Shown: positions 50,350 to 58,519, counted from the stretch's first letter. The stretch is 64,000 nt of DNA from an uncultured Oscillospiraceae bacterium (GCA_934591895.1 CAKTPP010000001.1:124001-188000), one strand, 5' to 3'. Notes: generated by a model from the letters alone, not told the origin. Program-made: numbers and translations.

Positions 50350-51609
50350 ATGAGCATATGGCACATATACGGCGGAAACAGGCTGAGCGGGAGCACGCGG
50401 GTGCAGGGCGCCAAGAATGCGGTGCTGCCGATCATGGCGGCGTCGGTGCTCTCCGGCGGTGAGACGGTTCTGTACAACGTGCCCGATCTGCGGGACGTGA
50501 CGATCACGCTGCGCATCCTGCGGCATCTCGGCTGCACGGCGGTGCGCGACGGGGACACGGTGCGCATCGACTCGCGCGGGATGCACTGCGATTTTATCCC
50601 GCACGCGCTTATGCGGGAGCTGCGCTCGTCGGTCATTTTTCTCGGCGCGATCCTCGCGCGCTTCGGCACGGCGCGCCTGTCCATGCCGGGCGGGTGCGAG
50701 CTCGGGCCGCGGCCGGTGAACCTGCATCTGGACGCGCTGCGCGCGCTCGGCGCAGAGGTCACGGAGCGCGGCGGGGATATCATCTGCCGGGCGCACGCGC
50801 TTCAGGGGCGGCGGATCCTGCTGCCGTTTCCGAGCGTCGGCGCGACGGAAAACGCCATGCTCGCCGCATGCGCCGCGGCGGGGGAGACGGTCATCTGCAA
50901 CGCCGCGCGCGAGCCGGAGATCGTCGACCTGCAGCGCTATCTGTGCAGGCTCGGCGCGGACATTTCCGGCGCGGGCACGTCCACGGTCACGGTCGGCGGC
51001 TTTCGGCCGCGGCCGTTTGTCGAGCACACGATCATGCCCGACCGCATTGTCGCGGCAACGATTCTGTGCGCTGCCGCCGCCTGCGGCGGCGAGGTGGAGC
51101 TGCAGAACGTAGAACCGGCACATTTTTCGACCGTTCTGGACTCGCTTTCCGAGGCGGGATGTGCTATAATCACAACGGCGTCCACCGTGCGCCTGACTTC
51201 GGATGGGCAGCTCACGGCGCCGCGGCCGGTCGTCACGCAGCCGTATCCGGGCTTTCCCACGGATGCGCAGCCGCCGCTCATGGCGGCCTGCCTGCGGGCA
51301 AAGGGCACCACGGTGTTCACCGAAAACATCTTTACCAACCGCTACCGTCATGCCGAGGAGTTCCGGCGTCTGGGCGCAGCCGTCAGCATCGAGGGCCGTG
51401 TGGCGTATGTCACCGGCGTCGAGCGGCTCACCGGCGCGCCGCTCACGGCGAGCGACCTGCGCGGCGGCGCGGCCATGATCGTGGCCGGGCTTTCCGCCGA
51501 GGGCGCGACCGAGCTTTTTGACGACGGGTATATTGACCGCGGGTATGACCGCTTCGACGCGTGCCTGTCGGCGCTGGGCGCTGACGTGCGCTGTGCCGCG
51601 CCGCGGTGA
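50350..51609 (+). CDS. murA: UDP-N-acetylglucosamine 1-carboxyvinyltransferase
   Basis: The 419-residue enzyme commits GlcNAc to peptidoglycan using phosphoenolpyruvate. It starts IYGGNRLSGSTRVQGAKNAVLP and keeps the active-site Cys in MPGGCELGPRPVNLHLDAL, the residue fosfomycin alkylates. The usual GGCAIG reads GGCELG. PGFPTDAQPP and NRYRHAEEFRRLGA are also present. The ATG at 50350 was chosen because GGAGG lies 8 bases upstream. Confidence 0.95.
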   Translation: MSIWHIYGGNRLSGSTRVQGAKNAVLPIMAASVLSGGETVLYNVPDLRDVTITLRILRHLGCTAVRDGDTVRIDSRGMHCDFIPHALMRELRSSVIFLGAILARFGTARLSMPGGCELGPRPVNLHLDALRALGAEVTERGGDIICRAHALQGRRILLPFPSVGATENAMLAACAAAGETVICNAAREPEIVDLQRYLCRLGADISGAGTSTVTVGGFRPRPFVEHTIMPDRIVAATILCAAAACGGEVELQNVEPAHFSTVLDSLSEAGCAIITTASTVRLTSDGQLTAPRPVVTQPYPGFPTDAQPPLMAACLRAKGTTVFTENIFTNRYRHAEEFRRLGAAVSIEGRVAYVTGVERLTGAPLTASDLRGGAAMIVAGLSAEGATELFDDGYIDRGYDRFDACLSALGADVRCAAPR

Positions 51610-51624
51610 AAGGAATCTCTGCCT

Positions 51625-52404
51625 ATGAAACAATCGAAGCAGCCCCGGCAGCGCCGTGCGCGCCGTGTGCGCCGCCCGTCGGCGCGGCGGGGGAGGTCGC
51701 TGCTGCAGCCGCTGATCTTCCTGCTGATCTGCGTGGCGCTCGTGCTGGGCATGAGCGTGTTTTTCCGCGTCTCAAAGGTCGAGGTCGTCGGAAACTCCAT
51801 CTACACGGATGAGGAGGTCATCGCCGCCTCGGGCATCGGCAAGGGCGACAATCTGTTTTTCATCAACCGCTTCTCGGCGGCCAGCCGCATCTTCAGCAAG
51901 CTCCCGTATGTGGACAAAGCGAAGGTCACGCGCGCCCTGCCCAACCGCGTCACCATCACGATCCAGGAGAGCAGCGCCATGGCCTACGTTCAGGCGGACG
52001 ACGGCTATTGGGTCGTCGACCAGAACTGCAAGCTGCTCAAGTCCGCCGCGGACAGCGAGCTGACCGGCCTTGCCCGCATCGACGGCATCACGCCGGTCGA
52101 GCCGAAGGTCGGCGAGGTGCTCAACGCCGGCGACGCCGACGCGCCGAAGGTCACGTACCTTGCGGCGATCCTCGGGCAGCTGCTCACGCGCGACATGGCG
52201 TCCAAGGTCTCGGTCATTGACCTTTCGGATGCAGCAAACCCGAGCTTTCTCTATGACGGACGGTTCACGGTGCGCCTCGGCGCAAACGAGAACGTCGAGT
52301 ATAAATTCGGCATGCTCCAGAGCGCCGTCTCACAGCTCACGGCCAGCGATACCGGCACCATTGATCTGTCGATCGACAAGCGCGCACATTTCAGTCCCGG
52401 CTGA
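51625..52404 (+). CDS. ftsQ: Cell division protein FtsQ/DivIB
   Basis: The 259-residue bitopic protein has a very basic cytoplasmic N-terminus, one membrane segment (about 32-50), and a POTRA domain (VSKVEVVGNSIYTDEEVIAASGI, then KLPYVDKAKVTRALPNRVTITI) followed by a beta domain. It scaffolds the FtsL/DivIC complex. Position between murA and ftsZ is typical. Confidence 0.93.
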   Translation: MKQSKQPRQRRARRVRRPSARRGRSLLQPLIFLLICVALVLGMSVFFRVSKVEVVGNSIYTDEEVIAASGIGKGDNLFFINRFSAASRIFSKLPYVDKAKVTRALPNRVTITIQESSAMAYVQADDGYWVVDQNCKLLKSAADSELTGLARIDGITPVEPKVGEVLNAGDADAPKVTYLAAILGQLLTRDMASKVSVIDLSDAANPSFLYDGRFTVRLGANENVEYKFGMLQSAVSQLTASDTGTIDLSIDKRAHFSPG

Positions 52405-52421
52405 TTGTTCACAAAAAAAGA

Positions 52422-52450
52422 TTGACCTGATAAGGAAAACGATATAAAAT
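52422..52450 (+). promoter_or_regulatory. Internal promoter for ftsZ
   Basis: TTGACC (52422-52427) and TAAAAT (52445-52450) at 17-base spacing. Transcription from it would start near 52457, after the ATG at 52449 but before the ATG at 52557. Confidence 0.72.
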
Positions 52451-52556
52451 GGGAAAGAATAAGAACAGACAAAGGCGAAATCCGCCAAGAAGCGGCCCTC
52501 AGAGCGCGCACGCGCCGAGCGCCGATACAAATAGAAACAACAGGGAGGAACCGAAT

Positions 52557-53738
52557 ATGTCCTTTGCTACCGAGTCCGGTCCGGAAAATGTCGTCACCAT
52601 CAAGGTCGTTGGCGTCGGCGGGGCCGGCAACAACGTCGTAAACCGCATGGTTAAGTCCGGCACTCAGGGAATTGAGTACGTGGCTGTCAATACAGATAAG
52701 CAGGCTCTGGCCGTTTCGAGCGCGGATCAGAAGATCCAGATCGGCGAGAAGCTGACCCATGGTCAGGGCGCCGGCAGCGATCCCGACGTCGGCAAGCGCA
52801 GCGCCGAGGAGAGCCGCAACAACATCGCCAAGAGCCTGGAAAATGCCGACATGGTCTTCATCACCGCCGGTATGGGCGGCGGCACCGGCACGGGCGCAGC
52901 GCCCACGATCGCGGATATCGCCCGCGAGGCCGGCATCCTGACCGTCGGCGTCGTCACCAAGCCCTTCAAGTTTGAGGGCAAGCGCCGCATGGATCAGGCC
53001 ATGGTCGGCATCAACGAGCTGCTGGGCAAGGTCGACTCCCTGCTCATCATCCCGAATGACCGCCTGAAGTTTGCCACCGACCAGAAGGTCACGCTGGCCA
53101 ACGCCTTCGAGATCGCGGACGACGTGCTGCGTCAGGCCGTCGTGAGCATCTCCGACCTCATCAAGAACACCGGCTTCATCAACCTTGACTTTGCGGACGT
53201 CACCTGCGTCATGAAAAACGCCGGCTTCGCCCACATGGGCGTCGGCCGCGCCGCCGGCAAGGGCAAGGCGGAGGACGCTGCCCGCATGGCCGTCGCGAGC
53301 CCGCTCATGGAGACGTCGATCAACGGCGCGCGCGGCGTGCTCATCAACATCACCGGCTCCGAGGATATGGGCCTGGAGGATGTCGAGACCGCTGCCAACC
53401 TCGTTCAGGAGGCTGCGCATCCCGATGCCAACATCATCTTCGGCGCGAGCTTCGATCCCTCGCTCGACGACGAGATCCGCGTGTCCGTCATCGCCACCGG
53501 CTTTGACGAGCCGGGCAAGGCGCAGGCGGAGGCCGCTCCGGCCGCCGCTGCCGCTCCGGCTGCTGCGCCTGCCGCCGGTATGTACACCGCCGCTGCGTCT
53601 GCGGCCGCGTCTGCCGCTCCGGCATCGGCTCCGGCCGCTGCCCCGGTGGCTCCGGCTGCCGCTCCGGCTGCGGATGCTGCCGCCCCCGCGGAGGAGGATC
53701 CGTTCGACAGCATTTTCAAGATCTTCAACTCCAAGTAA
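52557..53738 (+). CDS. ftsZ: Cell division GTPase FtsZ
   Basis: The 393-residue tubulin homologue shows VVGVGGAGNNVVNRM, the GTP loop GMGGGTGTGAAP, and NDRLKF/VTLANAFEIADDVL. The GTPase and C-terminal subdomains end near residue 318. An Ala/Pro-rich linker follows (about 325-378). The C-terminus is DPFDSIFKIFNSK rather than the usual acidic-Pro-hydrophobic FtsA/SepF-binding peptide. The ATG at 52557 was chosen because GGGAGG precedes it and the promoter starts after the earlier in-frame ATG. No ftsA lies beside it. Confidence 0.95.
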   Translation: MSFATESGPENVVTIKVVGVGGAGNNVVNRMVKSGTQGIEYVAVNTDKQALAVSSADQKIQIGEKLTHGQGAGSDPDVGKRSAEESRNNIAKSLENADMVFITAGMGGGTGTGAAPTIADIAREAGILTVGVVTKPFKFEGKRRMDQAMVGINELLGKVDSLLIIPNDRLKFATDQKVTLANAFEIADDVLRQAVVSISDLIKNTGFINLDFADVTCVMKNAGFAHMGVGRAAGKGKAEDAARMAVASPLMETSINGARGVLINITGSEDMGLEDVETAANLVQEAAHPDANIIFGASFDPSLDDEIRVSVIATGFDEPGKAQAEAAPAAAAAPAAAPAAGMYTAAASAAASAAPASAPAAAPVAPAAAPAADAAAPAEEDPFDSIFKIFNSK

Positions 53739-53754
53739 TTTCCGTTATCTGTCC

Positions 53755-53789
53755 AAAACCGCCTTCGCTCCTTGTGAAGGCGGTTTTTG
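53755..53789 (+). terminator. Terminator after ftsZ
   Basis: AAAACCGCCTTC pairs with GAAGGCGGTTTT around a 9-base loop, running into T5. It closes the dcw operon. Confidence 0.9.
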
Positions 53790-53813
53790 TATTCTGTGAG
53801 AGGGGGCAGTCGA

Positions 53814-54644
53814 TTGAAAGACTGGCGCATTACCCGCGTCCTTGCGGCCATGGCGGACACGTTTCTCACGCGCCGCGTGACGCGCTCTGCGGCCGAGATC
53901 GCCTATTACATGGTCATGGCGCTGTTTCCGGTCATCATCTGTATGTACGACCTGCTCGCGCTCATCCTGCGCGACCCGACCGCCGTGCTGCGCATCGTGG
54001 AGACGCTCGTGCTCCCGCGCGAGACGCAGGAGCTTGTGTCGGAATTTCTCATTTACGTGTCCGGCAACACGAGCAAGGTCATGTTCATCGCGGCGCTCTT
54101 TGTCATGATCACGAGCGCGTCGGCGGCGTTTCGCGCCATGGCCGCCATCGTCGGGGAGATCCACGGGGACAAGCGCTTCGGCATCGTGAGCAGCACCGTC
54201 GTGAGCGTCGCCTTCTCGGTGGCGTTTTTGCTGGTGCTGTATCTGTGCATCCTGCTCATGCTGACGGGCAAGCGCTTTCTGCTCTGGCTCGATGCGCTCG
54301 TGCCGCGTGTGAGCATCATCTGGTCGTGGACCTGGCTGCGGTTTCTGGTGCTGTTCGCCATTTTGCTGCTGATGATCCTCGTGCTCTACCGGCTCACGAC
54401 GCCGCGGCGGGCGCCGCACCGGGTGCTTCCGGGTGCGGTGTTTTCGGCAGTCGGTATCGTGGTGATGAGTATTCTGCTCTCGTGGCTGATCGGCAGCAGC
54501 GCGAAGTATTCACTCGTATACGGGTCGCTCGCCTCGGTCGTGATCCTGCTGTTCTGGTTTCATGTGTTCGGTCTGCTGCTCATTCTGGGCGCGGTGCTCA
54601 ATCACGCGCTCGAGGTGACGGCGCCGCCGGATAAAGAAACGTAA
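53814..54644 (+). CDS. YihY/virulence factor BrkB family membrane protein
   Basis: The 276-residue protein has six membrane segments and the family opening SAAEIAYYMVMALFPVIICM. A late YGSLASVVILLFWFHVFGLLLILGA block follows. Formerly called ribonuclease BN, the family is now regarded as membrane proteins of unknown function. The start is set at a TTG (53814) because AGGGGG lies 7 bases upstream and no ATG fits. It directly follows the ftsZ terminator. Confidence 0.85.
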   Translation: MKDWRITRVLAAMADTFLTRRVTRSAAEIAYYMVMALFPVIICMYDLLALILRDPTAVLRIVETLVLPRETQELVSEFLIYVSGNTSKVMFIAALFVMITSASAAFRAMAAIVGEIHGDKRFGIVSSTVVSVAFSVAFLLVLYLCILLMLTGKRFLLWLDALVPRVSIIWSWTWLRFLVLFAILLLMILVLYRLTTPRRAPHRVLPGAVFSAVGIVVMSILLSWLIGSSAKYSLVYGSLASVVILLFWFHVFGLLLILGAVLNHALEVTAPPDKET

Positions 54645-54655
54645 AATCTGGACCC

Positions 54656-54698
54656 AAAGCGGTTTTTTGTGGTTCGCTCGCTTTACAAACCGCTTTTT
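54656..54698 (+). terminator. Terminator after the YihY-family gene
   Basis: AAAGCGGTTT and AAACCGCTTT form a stem with a long loop, ending in T5. Downstream to 54831 the sequence is AT-rich with no clear consensus promoter for the sigma gene. Confidence 0.7.
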
Positions 54699-54831
54699 AT
54701 CACGTAAAATATTCGGTTAAGAGGAAGGAAAAGCCGGAAAACGCACTTTTTCAGAGAAAATTTTTCGAAAAGCCGTTTTTTATGCATTAAAATTCGTTTT
54801 CAGGCATTATACTCATGTGGGGTAATCGAAT

Positions 54832-55410
54832 ATGCGAAATGACGACAAACGCACAAGCGATATAGGCGTGTCTGATGGCCGACCACCGGACGATGGCCTG
54901 ATCCTGCGCATTGCGGAGGGAGACACCGCCGCGCTTGAGGCGCTGTATCGCCAGACATCCGCGTCCGTCTACGGCTTCGTGCTGTCGATCCTGCGTGATC
55001 CGACGGCGGCCGAGGATGTGATGCAGGACACGTTCGTGAGCGTGATGCAGTCGGCGCCGGGCTATCAGCCGTCGGGCAAGCCGATGGCGTGGCTGCTGAC
55101 GATCGCGCGCAATCTGGCGTTCATGCGCCTGCGCAAGGCAGAAAATAAGAACCTGTCTTTTGATGAGCTGTATCATGTGCAGGATCCGCACAACGCTTAT
55201 CAGGAAACGGAAAACCATATGGTGCTTGACAAGGTGCTGCGCCTGCTCACGGACAGTGAGCGGCAGATCGTGATGCTGCACGCGCTCTCCGGCCTCAAGC
55301 ACAGAGAGGTAGCCGACCTGCTGGACATCCCGCAGGCGACGGCGATCTCGCGCTACAACCGCGCGCTGGCGAAGCTGCGCGCGTCGATGGGGGGTGACGA
55401 TCTTGACTGA
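54832..55410 (+). CDS. ECF-type RNA polymerase sigma factor
   Basis: The 192-residue protein has sigma region 2 (about 25-95: ALYRQTSASVYGFVLSIL, AEDVMQDTFVSVM, WLLTIARNLA) and region 4 (about 125-185: REVADLLDIPQATAISRYNRALAKLRA). There is no region 3, so it is group 4 (ECF). It overlaps the next gene, encoding an RsgI-like membrane protein that is probably its anti-sigma regulator. No GGAAC-type ECF promoter was recognised upstream. Confidence 0.92.
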   Translation: MRNDDKRTSDIGVSDGRPPDDGLILRIAEGDTAALEALYRQTSASVYGFVLSILRDPTAAEDVMQDTFVSVMQSAPGYQPSGKPMAWLLTIARNLAFMRLRKAENKNLSFDELYHVQDPHNAYQETENHMVLDKVLRLLTDSERQIVMLHALSGLKHREVADLLDIPQATAISRYNRALAKLRASMGGDDLD

Positions 55411-56779
55411 ACAGGAAAAGCGTGAAGAGCAGCTGCTGCAGCAGCTGCGCGACGACGTTGCAGCCGTGACGCCGGACCCGTGGGACAAGATCCTTGCCCG
55501 TGTCCGGACGGATGAACAGCCGGAGCCGGAACCGGTCGCCCCGCTGCCGCAGCGCAGCCGCCGCGGCGGCGCGTGGCGGCGCTGGATGGCCGCGGCGGCG
55601 GTGTTTCTGCTGGTCGTGCTCAGCGGCGGATTTTACGCCGCGCAGACGCCCGGCGGCGTCGCAACGCTGGATGTGAACCCGAGCATTGAGCTGACCGTCA
55701 ACAAGCTCGGCCGCGTTCTGTCCGTGCGCGCGTGCAATGCCGATGCGCAGACCGTGCTCGACGGGCTGGAGCTGCGCAACCAGTCACTGCAGGCGGCGGC
55801 CGATGCGATCGTGACCGAGCTGCAGGACGACGGCTATGTCTCGGCGGACACGAACTCGATCCTCATCACGGTCGAGGCCGGCAAGGGAGATGAACAGCTG
55901 CGCGACCGGCTGGCCGACGCCGTGGAGGATGCGCAGAGCGGCTGCGGCCTTGAGCCCGCTGTTCTGGCGCAGGTGCTGGAGCACGATCCCACGCTGGAGG
56001 CCGATGCCGCCGCCATGGGCGTCAGCGCCGGAAAGGCGATGCTCATCCGGCAGATCAGCGCGCAGGTGGAGGAGCTCACCGGCGATGCGCTGGCAGCGCT
56101 GCCGATCAACGACCTGAACATTCTTGCGGCTTCCAACCGGGTGGCGCTTGGCGATATCACCTCGATCGGCGCGGCGAGCACCGGCGCCTATGTCCCGTAT
56201 GATCAGGCGCTGGATGCGGCGCTCGCGTGCTGCGGCATGGAGCCCGGCAGTGTCGTGCAGGCCGGCATGCGCTTTACGCTCATCGACGGGCAGATGGTCA
56301 TGGAGTTTACGCTCACGGACGGTGAGCACCACTATGTGTGCAGCGTGGATGCGCGCACGGCGGAGCTCTGCCGCCTGACCGGCGACGAGCCGCCGGAGCA
56401 TGAGGCTGCCCCCGTGAAGCCGCAGCCGCGCCCCGCTCGCCCTGCGGCGCCGCAGCCGACGCCGACGCCCAAGCCCACGCCGACGCCGACGCCGATTCCC
56501 GTTCCGACGCCGGCTCCGACCCCGACGCCCACCCCCACACCGCCCCCGACCCCGCCTGCGGGCCCGGTCACGCAGGAGCAGGCGCTGAAGATCGCCATTG
56601 CGGCGGCCGGCATTTCGGAGAGCGACCTCGCCGCGTGGGATGTGCAGCTCGACGAGAGCGGCGCGCAGCCAGTCTACCGCGTGACGCTCACGACCGTGTA
56701 CTACTTCCACCCGTGTTATGTCGTGACCGTCGACCAGATGACCGGCGCGGTTCTCTCGGTGGATAACGTGCAGCACTGA
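55403..56779 (+). CDS. RsgI-like membrane anti-sigma factor with Pro/Thr linker and PepSY-like domain
   Basis: The 458-residue bitopic protein starts at TTG (55403), 8 bases after GGGGGG; a GTG at 55394 overlaps that site. The order is: cytoplasmic N-terminus (about 1-58), one membrane segment (about 60-80), an RsgI-type extracellular domain (ATLDVNPSIELTVNKLGRVL), a PT-repeat linker (about 338-388), and a C-terminal PepSY-like domain with QALKIAIAAAGISESD. RsgI proteins hold sigma factors until an outside signal, often polysaccharide, is bound; here the sigma is the ECF protein encoded upstream, which is not the SigI class. Confidence 0.82.
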   Translation: MTEQEKREEQLLQQLRDDVAAVTPDPWDKILARVRTDEQPEPEPVAPLPQRSRRGGAWRRWMAAAAVFLLVVLSGGFYAAQTPGGVATLDVNPSIELTVNKLGRVLSVRACNADAQTVLDGLELRNQSLQAAADAIVTELQDDGYVSADTNSILITVEAGKGDEQLRDRLADAVEDAQSGCGLEPAVLAQVLEHDPTLEADAAAMGVSAGKAMLIRQISAQVEELTGDALAALPINDLNILAASNRVALGDITSIGAASTGAYVPYDQALDAALACCGMEPGSVVQAGMRFTLIDGQMVMEFTLTDGEHHYVCSVDARTAELCRLTGDEPPEHEAAPVKPQPRPARPAAPQPTPTPKPTPTPTPIPVPTPAPTPTPTPTPPPTPPAGPVTQEQALKIAIAAAGISESDLAAWDVQLDESGAQPVYRVTLTTVYYFHPCYVVTVDQMTGAVLSVDNVQH

Positions 56780-56789
56780 ATTTGTTTCA

Positions 56790-56822
56790 AAAAGGACGCA
56801 TCCAAAGCGGATGCGTCCTTTT
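56790..56822. terminator. Bidirectional terminator between the RsgI-like gene and csoR
   Basis: A perfect 14-bp inverted repeat (AAAAGGACGCATCC, 5-base loop) flanked by A and T tracts. Confidence 0.93.
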
Positions 56823-56836
56823 CGTTTGCGGAAAAG

Positions 56837-56874
56837 CAGCGCACCCCTCTGCCGTGCGGCGCAGGGGTGCGCTG
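56837..56874 (-). terminator. Terminator immediately after csoR (minus strand)
   Basis: A perfect 12-bp inverted repeat (CAGCGCACCCCT) with a 14-base loop lies 4 bases past the csoR stop and is followed on the minus strand by GCTTTT. With the repeat at 56790 it forms a double terminator. Confidence 0.85.
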
Positions 56875-56878
56875 GTGC

Positions 56879-57271
56879 TCAGTTCATGAACTTTTCGATC
56901 GCAAGGTTCAGCTCGTCGATAGCCTGCCGGTCGCCGCTCTCCACGGCATCGGTCAGGCAGTGGTCGATGTGATCCTTGAGAATGATCTTCGCCGTGTTAT
57001 TCAGCGCCGAGCGCACGGCTGCAAGCTGGATGAGTACCTCGGCACAGTCGCGCCCGTCCTCGACCATGCGCTTGACCGACTCCAGATGGCCGATCGCGCG
57101 CGCCAGACGATTGATGACCGCCTTGGTCTGCGTGTGGGTGTGCGTGTGCCCGTGGCTGTGGCCGTGCTCGTGTTCATGCGTATGCGCTTGACTGTCGTGG
57201 CAGTGGGTAATCACGTTTCCGTTTTCGTCCACGTGCGTGTGCATGCCTGTGGTGTGCTCCTGATCCGCCAT
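56879..57271 (-). CDS. csoR: CsoR-family copper-sensing repressor with His-rich N-terminal tail
   Basis: The 130-residue protein has a CsoR/RcnR/FrmR (DUF156) four-helix domain (about residues 49-130). The Cu(I) signature C-x24-H-x3-C is exact: Cys in EDGRDCAEV, His and Cys in KDHIDHC. It is preceded by a disordered tail very rich in His (HTHEHEHGHSHGHTHTHT), which could buffer or sense metal. The ATG at 57271 follows GGGAG. No copper ATPase or chaperone gene lies nearby. It has its own promoter and a double terminator. Confidence 0.88.
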   Translation of the reverse strand: MADQEHTTGMHTHVDENGNVITHCHDSQAHTHEHEHGHSHGHTHTHTQTKAVINRLARAIGHLESVKRMVEDGRDCAEVLIQLAAVRSALNNTAKIILKDHIDHCLTDAVESGDRQAIDELNLAIEKFMN

Positions 57272-57298
57272 GGTATCATCTCCCATCATATCTTTGTA

Positions 57299-57327
57299 AT
57301 TTTACCTTGTTTCGTCCGGTTTGTCAA
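57299..57327 (-). promoter_or_regulatory. csoR promoter
   Basis: On the minus strand TTGACA (57322-57327) and TAAAAT (57299-57304), spacer 17, just beyond the sigK stop codon. Confidence 0.85.
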
Positions 57328-57337
57328 CGCTGCGCCG

Positions 57338-58030
57338 TCAGTAACCGGCCGCCGTCAGGGCGGTGCGCAGCTTTTCGATGGCTTTTTTCTCGATGCGCGA
57401 CACATAGGAACGGCTGATGCCGCAGCGCTGCGCGGTCTCGCGCTGTGTCAGCGGCTCACCGCCGCCGATGGCGTAGCGCAGGCGGATGATCTCGCGCTCG
57501 CGCGCATCGAGCGCCTCGCCGATGCAGCGCCGCAGCGCCTGACACATTTCATCCGACTGCAGGCGGGCGTCCATGTCCTCGTCCTCGGACAGAATGTCGA
57601 GCAGCGACAGGCTGTTTCCGTCGCCGTCCGTGTCGAGCGCGTCCGAGAGCAGCGTCTCGGCTGCGTTTTTGCGCGTGCTGCGAAAATACATCAGGATCTC
57701 GTTTTCCGCGCACTTGCTGGCATAGGTCGCCAGACGCACGCCCTTGTCCGGACGGTAGGTGTTGATGCCCTTGATGAGCCCGATCGTGCCGATCGAGATC
57801 AGATCGTCCGTATCGTCGTAATGCGTGTAGTATTTCTTGATGATGTGCGCCACCAGCCGCAGGTTGCGCTCGATGAGCACGTTGCGCGCCTCCAGATCGC
57901 CCTGCAGCCATGCCTCGAGATATCTGCGCTCCTCAGCCTCGCTCAGCGGGCGCGGAAACGACCCGCCGGGGCTCAGCCGCAGCATCAAAAACGCGCTGCT
58001 CATCATCAGCATCAGGGTACTGTACAGCAT
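57338..58030 (-). CDS. sigK: Sporulation sigma factor SigK (pro-form)
   Basis: The 230-residue protein matches SigK, the late mother-cell sigma factor. A hydrophobic N-terminal pro-sequence (about 1-20) is followed by SFPRPLSEAEERRYLEAW. Region 2 (NLRLVAHIIKKYY, DLISIGTIGLIKGI, ATYASKCAENEILMYFR) and region 4 (TQRETAQRCGISRSYVSRIEKKA) follow. The ATG at 58030 has GGAGGG upstream; the open frame extends further but without family similarity. The gene is continuous, so no skin-like element interrupts it in this genome. Confidence 0.93.
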   Translation of the reverse strand: MLYSTLMLMMSSAFLMLRLSPGGSFPRPLSEAEERRYLEAWLQGDLEARNVLIERNLRLVAHIIKKYYTHYDDTDDLISIGTIGLIKGINTYRPDKGVRLATYASKCAENEILMYFRSTRKNAAETLLSDALDTDGDGNSLSLLDILSEDEDMDARLQSDEMCQALRRCIGEALDAREREIIRLRYAIGGGEPLTQRETAQRCGISRSYVSRIEKKAIEKLRTALTAAGY

Positions 58031-58187
58031 TTTCAGCCCTCCGTTTCTGCCTGTGGTCATTCTATTCGGCGGCGGCACGTACACTTTCCTGACACACAAT
58101 TTTTCGCTTGTGCGCAAATACTTCACAACAGCGCGTTGATTAACGGATAAAAAATGACGGGAAGGCGAAGAAAATTCTCCGACATAC

Positions 58188-58216
58188 TTGACAAAATAAC
58201 CAAAAAGCGTTAATCT
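58188..58216 (+). promoter_or_regulatory. Promoter of the 69-residue protein gene
   Basis: TTGACA (58188-58193) and TAATCT (58211-58216), spacer 17, about 70 bases of leader. The 260-base gap 58031-58290 holds this promoter; no sigK promoter of a known sporulation class was recognised in it. Confidence 0.75.
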
Positions 58217-58290
58217 TTGAACAACAAAGCCATTTCGATTGGGATACGTGGAAATGGCAGATGTGTTCAAAATTGAAAGGAGAACATATT

Positions 58291-58500
58291 ATGGATTACA
58301 AGACTCTGAGTGTGAAAACGTTCATCGAGGACATGAACGGCAAGGAAGTCATGATGAAGACCGTTCCGAGCCTGACGAAGTACCCGCTGAAGCTCTTCTA
58401 CAAGAAGACCGTCGGCGACATCGTGGATCTGGTCCGCAGCAAGAAGCTCGTTCCGGAAGATGCCATCCAGGCTTTCATCGCCGACGTCGAGGCGCTCTAA
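58291..58500 (+). CDS. Small unknown protein, 69 residues
   Basis: A 69-residue, Lys-rich but roughly charge-balanced soluble protein with no Cys and no membrane segment. It has a likely helical C-terminal half (GDIVDLVRSKKLVPEDAIQAFIADVEAL). A strong AAAGGAG precedes the ATG, and it has its own promoter and terminator, so it is a genuine monocistronic gene. I do not recognise the family. It lies between sigK and an AbrB-like regulator. Confidence 0.8.
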   Translation: MDYKTLSVKTFIEDMNGKEVMMKTVPSLTKYPLKLFYKKTVGDIVDLVRSKKLVPEDAIQAFIADVEAL

Positions 58501-58519
58501 GTTATCTCATAAGATATCG

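Noticed and set aside
52449..52556. Start of FtsZ at the upstream in-frame ATG (36 extra residues)
   Set aside because: The predicted promoter starts transcription after this ATG, and the ATG at 52557 has a strong ribosome-binding site and matches the family N-terminus.
53520..53700. Repetitive GCT/GCC/CCG stretch near the end of ftsZ
   Set aside because: It codes for the intrinsically disordered Ala/Pro linker, in frame, without frameshift.
56455..56560. Short tandem repeat that could be read as a CRISPR or microsatellite
   Set aside because: The CCGACGCCG-like repeats encode the Pro-Thr linker of the RsgI-like protein in frame. There are no unique spacers.
57272..57289. csoR start at the upstream tandem ATG codons
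   Set aside because: They would place the GGGAG ribosome-binding site inside the coding region; the ATG at 57271 fits that site.
58031..58290. SigE-type promoter for sigK
   Set aside because: No pair of elements with the right sequence and spacing could be picked out by eye.
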